Shown here piece after piece: positions 56,001-64,000 of a stretch of DNA of 64,000 nt (within the stretch, counting starts at the first letter, position 1; every line of letters begins with the position of its first letter). The notes under the pieces are model-generated. The model was given only the letters and a program-made list of their open reading frames with translations. It was not told the DNA's origin and did not search any database. Origin of the DNA: Xiphydria camelus (lineage: Eukaryota > Arthropoda > Insecta > Hymenoptera > Xiphydriidae); contig OY783200.1 of NCBI GenBank assembly GCA_963678675.1, positions 17,848,603-17,912,602 on the forward strand, written 5' to 3'. A program made the position numbers and the translations under genes.

Positions 56001-56820
56001 TGGTGGAAGGAGGGAGAAAGGAGGATTCCCTGACCGAAGTCGAAGTTCATCGAGGAGGCCCGGCGCCGCGCGCTCCGATTGATTTACAACGCGAAATGGA
56101 TTTCGCGAGAAGGCGAGGCACCGACAGGCCCCGGTTACGCTCAATTTATTTCGAATTTATCGCTGAGCAATTATCGGGGCCGCTCGCGCACGTCGTAGAG
56201 TAAATCGAAGGAATCCTATATAGAAGGTGGTGCCGGATGCATTCGGACATGCGTTTATAGAGAGTGAGATGCGAGCGGCGAGAAGAAGGAAGAAGAAGAA
56301 GAAGCGGCAAGCCGACTAACGCGCGGCGGTCACCTTAGTTGCGCGCGTTTATCGGGTTCTCTCCGTAGATGCGCCAGATGTGTTCTCAAATTTCCCTGAA
56401 AATTATGCATAGCTCGCACGCGGCCTCTAACCCCGTCGCCCCCTCACTGCTTTTCTAGGATAGACTCAGTCTCGCGTTCGCTTATTAAACCGCCCTTCCG
56501 GCAGCGCCTGGCCTAACGGCGTGGCGAGAGGAGGAAGGAGAAAATGGAAAGCGCCGAAAATAGGACCCGGGGGGCCGTGCAGCGTTGTGTGGCTGCGTGC
56601 CCCGGCGCGTATAATTACGCGCGCGTGGAGCGTGACTCCACGGCCGCCGATGTCACGTGTCTCCGCGTGCGCGAAAGTTTCTTCGCCGGAAATGGGTTTT
56701 CGCCGAAGATGGCTCGTGTGGGAATGAGACTGGGCGCTCACGTGTCGCCACGGGATGATGTGACGATATAGGGGATGTGCTTGATTCGATCGTTGAGCTT
56801 TCCGGTTGTATTTTCTTTCT
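56001..56820. other. CpG-rich islet
   Basis: Dense CpG from about 56030 to 56760 with GAAGAAGAAG near 56281-56303. Overlapping frames exist on both strands and none has a recognisable domain. A promoter-proximal role is possible but unsupported. Confidence 0.35.
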
Positions 56821-56894
56821 TGTGCTGCACAGAGTATACTCGGTGATATGAGAAATATCGTCGCTTATATAATACCGTTCACGGAAAAAAAGAA

Positions 56895-57120
56895 AGTGGA
56901 GGTGTCGACTATTTATATCACAACTTCGAGTTTGGTTATCAGAAGCGGTTCATTATAGTTGGTACAACTATTATTTAGTTTCATCAACTAACAAATAGTT
57001 TTGATAACTATAAGGAAATGAAAAGTAGTCGTAGCAACTATAATGAGTTGGTTCTGATTATTAAACTCGAATAGTTGTGATAAAAATAATTGCCACAACC
57101 ACTTCTTCTTTTTTCCGTGT
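56895..57120. repeat. Dispersed palindromic repeat, copy 8 (most complete)
   Basis: ACAACTTCGAGTTTGGTTAT then CAGAAGCGGTTCATTATAGT left. CTGATTATTAAACTCGAATA then GTTGTGATAAAAATAATTGC right. The centre reads CAACTAACAAATAGTT. The right edge is ACCACTTCTTCTTTTTTCCG, shared with copy 9. Confidence 0.85.
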
Positions 57121-57654
57121 TGTGGTTTCAGAAATGTATGTTTTTTTTATTTATGTGTTCTCTGAATCGGAATCTATGAGAATAACTAGAAATCAGTATA
57201 TAGGCCATTCGTGATATCAGACTTAAAAAGTGACAGCTTGGAAAATATACCTACCTATAAAATCTCCCTAGCTACGAATACGTGCTCAAACATACGGCTT
57301 CCGGTAATGAAATTGATTTTTCTTTTAAGAAGCGTTGTCATTCAGAAAAACTTATTGTTTAGCATACAGGTTCATTGCAGAAATATTATACGTAATGCTG
57401 TTCGAGAGAATGTTACTCCTATTTAATGAGAAGAGATATCAGGGTTATTATAATACGACTGAATTTTTGTCTCCGACGAGTTTGTATCCCTTCTAAAACT
57501 ACGGAGAGTCCGGTGAAGCCGTCAGTGACGTACTGTAAATTTGTGTCATCATGGGAACCTCACGAATAATGATAAATATTAAAAAACATTGTATCTCTAT
57601 ATACAAGAACTTTCCTATCTTTTAAAATTGAGAAATTCTCTGTTGAAATACGCC
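57121..57654. other. AT-rich intergenic DNA
   Basis: No gene seen. Confidence 0.4.
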
Positions 57655-57656
57655 TA

Positions 57657-57863
57657 GGTGTACAACTTTGCTTCCGTCGTTTTTCCGAAATTCGAGGTTT
57701 TATTGTAAAAAACTGGTTATACATTTATGAATCAAAGTATTGTCCATCGCTGGCCACTACTTTTTTCCATCTTTCGGGCAGCTTGCGAATCCCGCGTTGA
57801 AAAAACTGGCCATCTTTTGAAGCGATCCACGAATCGAAAACGGCGGAAGCAAAGTTGTACACT
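57657..57863 (-). mobile_element. 207-bp mariner deletion derivative
   Basis: Ends GGTGTACAACTTTGCTTCCG and CGGAAGCAAAGTTGTACACT, flanked by TA (57655-57656, 57864-57865). Between them the minus strand still encodes the C-terminus of a mariner-type transposase (WIASKDGQFFQRGIRKLPER, then WKKVVASDGQYFD) in one open frame joined directly to the 5' TIR. It is a clean example of a MITE formed by internal deletion. Confidence 0.85.
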
Positions 57864-57865
57864 TA

Positions 57866-59510
57866 ATAGTTTGAAGGAAATATATGTGAATAAGAATTAT
57901 ATAATTTTATGTTTCATTGAGGGTTCTTCAATACTGAGGATTTACGGGACTGTGATGCCTGATCGCTCAACAGTATTATACGTAAGAAAAATAGTTTCTA
58001 ACATTGCTAGCAACTCACGAGTCTGATGTCGCGAATTAACTACATGTACGGAAATTTTATGTATATGTGGTCACTGTAATTTCAGTAAGCTTCTATTTAC
58101 TGATTTTCAGTGATTTTCACCGATTTGGATTAAGAGAGTGAGATATTCCCATCGAAATAATAATAATTAGTAATTAGACTTGTTAACCAAAAAATCATCA
58201 CAATTAAAACTAAATGTATTATATGTAGTTCTCGAAGTATTGACCTAACATCTTTTTTCCATTTCATTCTAATACGTTACGTTTTTGACAAAAAATGAAA
58301 AGGAAGTCATGAAAATCGCATTTCCAGACGTTCCTTCCTTCCTTTTTCTGAAAAACTTAACGTGCACCGTTATTTTTTTTCTCCGTGTTTCAAAGTCTAT
58401 GAAAAGCATTGATTGCTTTTTACAATGTAATACAGCTGAAACAATAATATAAGCTAAATTTCACTAAAGTGTATACGATGCTACTCGTGTATGGTGATCA
58501 CCTGTTATTTTTTGATTAAAAGTTTGATGTGCCAACCACTTCATGTTTACGAATTTGAATTCAGTATACAAAAATTGATAGTAATATCTGATTGTTTCGC
58601 AATGCAACTGAGTTCAAAAAAATAGACCAAATCTCATCGTGCACGTATATCCCAACACTGACAACAAAATTATTTCATCTAAATAAACGTGTTTTTGAAC
58701 AGTCCTGAGAGCGCATTTAATCGGTTCGAAGGAATATCGATTTGATTCAAGTAATATTCAATTAGATTGTATAAATCTGCTCTTAGGACTATCAAATAAT
58801 GCGTTTATTTCGTCCAATTAAATTTTTTTCTCAATGAATGAAATCTGATCTAAATTTGATGGAAATTTGTAGCATCACAAAATATAATCAACAGCTAATA
58901 CAGATTCTTTAACATTGAATTCGAATTTAGAAGCAAAAAGTGGTTAGCAATTGTTATGTTATGGCAAGTTGCTAGTGATGTTATGTTAAGTAAAATTAAA
59001 TTTCACTGGTAGAGAGACTAACTTCGAATTTTTTTCAAGTGCATAATTACGACGGATATGTTTAAAATGATGCACATAGTTTCATTTATCAATATTTTAG
59101 AACCTTTGAAAAAATAATCCGAATTAATAATAGCCAAAGATCCGGTTCATTATATTGATTGATAACTTTCGCGACGATGATCGAATAAAGCACGTTTTAC
59201 ACGTATACATCTGTATACAGGATCCCGTCCTACAATTCATTTAACGAGCCCCGAAAACCTCACCGCAGATCCCCTGGATGCCCACAGCAATCTCGCCTTA
59301 ATATCACTATTTACATTGGCAGACAAGGGGTGAACGATAGTGCTTCTGCGTGACGAGAGGATGCATGTGCAATAACATTCAGGTACACAACTTAATATCT
59401 CCAACGCGCTCGGAACGCCATCTAAGAGAATAGCCGATAATCCCGCCCGGAATATACGAGTAAATCAGGAGCCTCGACAGAGTCTCGCGCCAAGGACTAA
59501 CAATAAGTAA
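57866..59510. other. AT-rich intergenic DNA
   Basis: No gene. About 59210-59500 is CpG-richer and contains CGAGAGTCTCGCGCCAAGG-like sequence (GACAGAGTCTCGCGCCAAGG at about 59475) that recurs near 62412. Confidence 0.4.
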
Positions 59511-59688
59511 CGATGCAGACGAGGCCACTTTTAGTGGCGAAAGCGTGCGATCGTCACTGGCCACTGCGAAGTAACGTGGGCCACAGCAGTGGCCAAGTAT
59601 GCATGCACCGATTCAATTCCATAGTTTTCCACAAGAGGCCAGTGGCGATCGCACGCGTTCGCCACTAAAAGTGGCCTCGTCTGCATCG
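59511..59688. repeat. 178-bp hairpin
   Basis: CGATGCAGACGAGGCCACTT pairs with AAGTGGCCTCGTCTGCATCG. Inner arms pair TTTAGTGGCGAA with TTCGCCACTAAA. The loop repeats CAGTGGCC and GGCCAC words. No coding capacity. Confidence 0.85.
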
Positions 59689-60058
59689 GGTCTAAAGCGA
59701 AGCGCCCGTTCGACGGCGAGACTCAGGAGGCTATAATATACCTATCCACTACATTCGGATATCAATACTTTTTGAGGGAGGCGGGGCGAAACACAGCGTT
59801 CAATTTTTGTCAGGGTTATTATCGACACAATTTGGAATGGATACATTTTCGAAGGTACCTTTTTTGGGGACAGGGAGGAAGCCAAATGCAGTTTTCGTTG
59901 GGCTTTATAAAGTTAAAACGATTTTTAGTGTTTCAATTTTTTAAGGGTATGTATAGGTATACCCTGGGGCGTAATCCCTGCCGGCGGCAGCCACCCTCCC
60001 TAACCGTCGAGCGTCCATGCATACCTAGCTCATTGTCAATGCCGCTTCTCGTTTTCAG

Positions 60059-60182
60059 TTCTGAGTACCAGAGCCACTACTCCTCCTCTTCTTCACCTCG
60101 TAAATCGAACTCGAACGAACCTTCTTCGCCGATGGAAGCGTCGCTGTCGCTCGAGGTTCTCCGGACGTTTACGGCTTTTTAA
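60059..60182 (+). CDS. Possible terminal exon, Ser-rich, very tentative
   Basis: Preceded by a good acceptor (CCGCTTCTCGTTTTCAG ending 60058) in a CpG-rich region. The open frame reads SEYQSHYSSSSSPRKSNSNE and then PSSPMEASLSLEVLRTFTAF to TAA 60180-60182. Codons are C/G-ending. An AATAAA lies at about 60453. No upstream exon is seen in the window, and the peptide has no recognised domain, so chance remains likely. Confidence 0.2.
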
Positions 60183-60746
60183 TCCTCGTGACAATTGAAT
60201 TACGACTTGTGACCGCGCGCGTCGCCTTCGTTACCACCGCCCGGATAATTCGGGCAGATCGAGAGAAGAACAGTGGCGATCGCTTTCAATCGCAGAGCTC
60301 TTCCACTGGACTTTGCGCGCGCGGACTCTCGGCTATGCGGAGCGAGCCGACGGGCTTAGTTATGACTCGGTCACCTGCCACCGGCCCACCGTTAATGAAA
60401 CATGAATTTTACGATCAAATCTGGTGGTGCTGCTGCTTTGCCTCTGGTCGTAATAAATAACGGGTGGTCCGTAGATCTGGCATAATGGCGTTCGAGGGAG
60501 CGGACGTCCGTACCCTCTGCCGGCCGCGCGGAGAGACGGTCGCGTCGTCTCGGATGTGTTTTGCCTCGCTGCATTTCTAGAAGAGAGGCCATCAATGAGC
60601 AGCTATCCGATCGGGATCGGTACGTCGAATTCTGATCAGTGGGAATGAAGGATATTGGAAGAGAAAGAATAAGGTGGTGAGATCTCGAAAAAGGGAGAGG
60701 GTGGGATATATTTGGGGCACCCGTACAGGTAAATCGCACTTCGCAA
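60183..60746. other. CpG-rich intergenic DNA
   Basis: Frames on both strands at 60188-60790 overlap each other and look composition-driven. Confidence 0.35.
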
Positions 60747-60748
60747 TA

Positions 60749-61464
60749 CAGGGTGTTACTTAATGATAGGCCGTAATTGCAAGGGCACATTACTGAATCA
60801 ATTTCCAGTAGAAAAGTTCATATTAACATGTGTCCTAAAATGTCTGGTTTTCAAGATACAGGACGTTAAAGTTTAAAAAAATCGGTTTTTTTTAATAATA
60901 TCTCAAAGATCCTTGTGCCGATTTTATTGACATTTGGCACTGTTGTTTTTTGTAATAAGACGCTAAGTTACAAATGAACTAGAAGATAATTATGAGTTCC
61001 AGTGGCGTCCCGGGGGACAGTCTCACGAATAATAATTTTTTCCTCAAAAACAAAGTGAGGTACGAAGTAATGTCAAGAGACAAAAAAGTTGTATTTTTAG
61101 CTGCTTAATCTGAAAAAAATATAAAATTTTTTAAAAAGTCAGTGGCGCACACTTTTTTTGTCAATATTATTCGTGAGACTGTCCCCCGGGACGCCACTGT
61201 GGAACTCCTAATTAGCTTCTATAACTAGCGTCTTAGCGTCTGCTAACTTAGCGTCTTATTACAATAAATAACAGTGCTAAATGTCAACAAAATCGGCACA
61301 AGGATCTTTGAGATATTATTAAAAAACCGATTTTTTTTTAACTTTGACGTCCTGTATCTTGAAAACCAGACATTTTAGGACACATGTTAATATGAACTTT
61401 TCTACTGGAAATTGATTCAGTAATGTGCCCTTGCAATTACGGCCTATCATTAAGTAACACCCTG
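60749..61464. mobile_element. 716-bp palindromic element with TA duplication
   Basis: Ends CAGGGTGTTACTTAATGATA and complement, flanked by TA (60747-60748, 61465-61466). Arms 60749-61035 and 61163-61464 match over their whole length (TCTGGTTTTCAAGATACAGG, GATCCTTGTGCCGATTTT, CCCGGGGGACAGTCTCACGA). The right arm carries a short extra CTAACTTAGCGTCTTA duplication. No ORF. Confidence 0.9.
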
Positions 61465-61591
61465 TATAAAGAAAAGAGTCTCGTTGTATGATGCTTTGTC
61501 TTAGAACAAGATCCGGACATCAAATTCTGCTTATAAGAAAAAAGGGTTCCTTGTAATATTTATGGCTTTAAGGAAGAATTCTGGCATTTAA

Positions 61592-61865
61592 CCCTTAATA
61601 GCTACTCATGGGTCAAAATGACCCGACGATATCTGACAACCTCGCGTCGACAGACAGTCGTCAATGTGCCAAAAATGTGTGCCCAGATTGTATCTAAATT
61701 ATATTCTTGTCATCAACAACTTTGTAAAGGTCTACTCTTTTAGGACTGTTTATTTAAAAAACCTTTTTCAATTATTTAGTGTTTTTATTTGCGTCTTAAT
61801 TTGAGGGTCAGTTTGACCCATGGGTAGTGGCAATTGATCGTCTTTGGGTGAGTAGCTGTTAAGGG
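61592..61865. mobile_element. 274-bp piggyBac-like MITE with TTAA flanks
   Basis: Ends CCCTTAATAGCTACTCA and TGAGTAGCTGTTAAGGG, flanked by TTAA at 61588-61591 and 61866-61869. Subterminal TGGGTCAAAATGACCC and GGGTCAGTTTGACCC are small internal hairpins. The CCC start plus TTAA target is the piggyBac signature. Confidence 0.85.
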
Positions 61866-61879
61866 TTAAAGAAAAGACA

Positions 61880-62055
61880 TGGTTATAGCAACCATTTCTG
61901 TCACAACTATTATTTAGTTCCCTTAATTAATAAATAGTTGTGATAACTATAATAATCTAAAAAAGGTTATAACAAATATGATTAAATAGTTCTGATTAGC
62001 AAATACGAATAGTTGATAAAAATGGTTATCACAACCACTTCTTCTATTTTTGTGG
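61880..62055. repeat. Dispersed palindromic repeat, copy 9
   Basis: GGTTATAGCAACCATTTCTG then TCACAACTATT left, CTGATTAGCAAATACGAATA right and ACCACTTCTTCTATTTTTGTG edge. Immediately follows the TTAA-flanked MITE. A further left-edge fragment lies at 62370-62405. Confidence 0.7.
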
Positions 62056-62468
62056 ATGATTCGATAATTGGTGAACTTATATACTTTGCATTCTGCTTAT
62101 GGGAAGTGAGTGAAGTGTAAGAGAAGTCTGATGAGATACTTCCGGCTTCATGGATTTTGTCGTTAGTAACTTTTTAAAATATCATTTTTAAACGTACTAA
62201 CCAATGAACAATTAATTCGTACGCTTTCGTTAGCCAGGGCAAACACTACCGTAGCTAATAAAAGTATGAGAATTGATTAAAAAGTCGTCAGCGCGACAGA
62301 ATCCGTAACGCTGGGAGTACATAGATACCAAGTAAGGGAATGGATTTGGTTAAGTCGATCTAGTACGCGGAAAGAAAATAAGCAATTGTGGCAACTATTT
62401 TAAGAGCCTCGATAGAGGCTCGCGCCAAGGGTTAAAAGCATAGTGCTCGAAGCGAGGCTCACAAAGGG
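62056..62468. other. Intergenic DNA
   Basis: Contains GCTCGCGCCAAGGGTTAA near 62418, related to 59475. No gene. Confidence 0.4.
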
Positions 62469-62672
62469 TTAACTCTCGCTAGACTGGGTTACTCTATTTA
62501 GCCGACCAAATGGATTGAAATCTCTCTGGCAGCAAATTTGTATCGTGTGTCCACTGCAATCTAGCTAGATTTCTTTTTCTCTACTGAGATCCTAGACTAA
62601 CTCTCACTGGACTGCTCTCAACGCTGTGTCCACTTGTGAGTTAAGTGTCGGACAGATCTAGTGAGAGTAAAT
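62469..62672. repeat. Degenerate TIR pair, about 200 bp
   Basis: TTAACTCTCGCTAGACTGG at the left and CAGATCTAGTGAGAGTAAA at the right are imperfect inverted ends. Related CTCTCACTGGACTG and CTAGATTTC words lie between. No intact target duplication. Confidence 0.45.
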
Positions 62673-62917
62673 CTATGCAAAAAGTCTACAGTGTACATGC
62701 ACCTTGGGCCTACATAGGTTGCTCTGATTTAGCCCTGTGTAGAAATTCTTTTCGGGTTTTAATAAGGGCCTGACCGTTTGGCTTCATTTATAGTCAGGCT
62801 TCGATGAGGAAAAATAATGAGAGCCCTGAGAGATACATTAAAAAACACCTATACGGGACCCTCTGCAAAGATAATGTCGTTAAGTACCACTGGAATTTAA
62901 TTGATGCAGTTAAGCTA
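62673..62917. other. Intergenic DNA
   Basis: No gene seen. The overlapping short frames extend into the inverted arm to the right. Confidence 0.4.
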
Positions 62918-62921
62918 TATA

Positions 62922-63722
62922 CCGCATGTCCTATGGCCAACCGCGCAGGTGAGCTGCGACATGAATTCTTGACTTCGGCAGTATTTATGGTACAGTTAGA
63001 GTGGGCTTCAGGCGAGTGCGCTGCATAAGAACGAAAAGTGTCGACTGCTCTTCTAATAGCTGTCAATTCGGGAGATCGAAGCGTTTCGTGTAACCTCAAA
63101 ATCGTAAAGTTTTGAAATAATTTGTAGAAGTGATGAGAAATAATCATAAATAATCTTCCGAATTGACACCTTAGGTATCGCTCACGCCACTTCGTAAAAC
63201 TACTTCCTAGACACGCGCGGTGCTAGCGCGGAAATAATTTCTGAAACAAATAGGCATGAGGCGTGTAATTCGGTTGGACATCGAAAAAACCCGAATAATT
63301 GTTAACTCTCACTTCTGAACATTACTTACCATTTATTCAAAGATTCACGATTTCTAGCTTAGACTTCGATCTCCCGAATTGATAGCCATCGGGAGATCAG
63401 ACGTTTCACACTTTTCGTAAGAACGCAGCGTAAGAGCGAAAAGCGTCGTCTGATTTCCCGATGGCTGTAAATTCGGAAGATTATTTATGATTATTTCTCA
63501 TCACTTCTACAAATTATTCACTACTAATTCAAAAGTTTACGATTTTGAGGTTACACGAAACGCTTCGATCTCCCGAATTGACAGCTATTAGAAGAGCAGT
63601 CGACACTTTTCGTTCTTATGCAGCGCACTCGTCTGAAGCCCACTCTAATTGTACCATAAATACTGCCGAAGTCAAGAATTCAGGTCGCAGCTCACCTGCG
63701 CGGTTGGCCATAGGACATGCGG
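62922..63722. mobile_element. 0.8-kb long-TIR element, copy B
   Basis: Ends CCGCATGTCCTATGGCCAAC and complement, flanked by TATA (62918-62921, 63723-63726). It matches copy A (17754-18566) along its whole length, including the inner GATAGCCATCGGGAGATC hairpin, with only scattered differences and one short deletion. Different flanks show two independent insertions. Confidence 0.9.
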
Positions 63723-63726
63723 TATA

Positions 63727-63881
63727 TAGGTTGCTTCTTATATCAAACGATTCAACGCGACTACTGCAGTCAATGTCCAGAAATGTGCTTGGCGGGCCCG
63801 TGCCTCAACAAATTGGGAAATGTATCATAACTTTATTACAATATTTTTCATGCTACTGGGGTACTTCTTACAGTTAAAGTA
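63727..63881. other. Short unique stretch
   Basis: Open in one plus-strand frame that begins in the TIR arm of the neighbouring element. No domain. Confidence 0.4.
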
Positions 63882-64000
63882 CTCGAGGTGTACCTCACCG
63901 ATTTTCTTCTTTCTGCGATATGTTGTAGTATATCAAAAAACATTAGACACGTATTTTTTTGTACGTGCTAATTCGGTCATTTAAAGGGTGAGAATCACCC
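63882..64000. repeat. Hairpin-bearing dispersed repeat, copy 2 (cut by window end)
   Basis: Reverse-oriented copy of 20632-20745: AGTACTCGAGGTGTACCTCA, GATATGTTGTAGTATATCAA, TTTGTACGTGCTAATTCGG and the first bases of the hairpin (GGGTGAGAATCACCC). It continues beyond the window. Confidence 0.8.

Noticed and set aside
56001..56800. CpG-rich block as a protein-coding exon
   Set aside because: Open on both strands in several frames, as expected from composition; no motif or splice pair stands out.

Overview
This is eukaryotic, almost certainly arthropod DNA. It has no operons and no dense coding, but it holds many Tc1/mariner-type transposase relics, a CR1/L2-like LINE fragment, tRNA- and 5S-derived Pol III sequences, and compact introns of about 90-310 bp with GT/AG borders. 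AT-rich DNA alternates with CpG-rich islets. The repertoire fits an insect, and an ant or other hymenopteran is my guess; that is inference, since no search could be run. I cannot identify any conserved host gene with confidence.

Layout. 1-10 kb: AT-rich intergenic DNA with degenerate copies of a dispersed palindromic family, a small MITE (6471-6608), a tRNA-derived SINE-like unit (7571-7690), an 0.8 kb GAC/GAG trinucleotide tract (8617-9437) and a cluster of GC-rich hairpins. 10-13 kb: a decayed DDE transposase with its second Asp changed to Asn, then a candidate small spliced gene. 13-18.6 kb: back-to-back foldback elements. One palindromic element is inserted with a TA duplication into an arm of another. 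A 1.4 kb long-inverted-repeat element carries a zinc-finger-like ORF, a tRNA-like sequence and four evenly spaced TGACGTCA sites. 18.6-31 kb: further TIR elements, a 5S rRNA-like fragment, a mariner fragment, a CpG-rich block and a Tc1 fragment. 31-38 kb: more transposase relics, a 140-bp tandem repeat, a nearly complete but broken Tc1 element and a 5'-truncated LINE. 38.7-40.6 kb: a 1.95 kb element with about 670-bp inverted arms around a small gene with a TATA box and a candidate intron. 41-48 kb: nested inversions and several elements with TAA or TTAA target duplications. 48.8-51.9 kb: a 3.1 kb TIR element with a broken CXC-type ORF, split by a second element with CACTG ends. That second element carries its own candidate spliced gene. 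52-64 kb: more copies of the dispersed palindrome, CpG blocks, TTAA- and TA-flanked MITEs and a second copy of the 0.8 kb element first seen at 17.75 kb.

The window is best read as a transposon graveyard dominated by inverted-repeat DNA. Its most notable feature is a recurrent architecture: inverted repeats, often hundreds of bases long, flanking one short ORF rather than a recognisable transposase. Two of these ORFs have putative zinc-binding residues, two have splice-site support, and one lies behind a regular CRE array.
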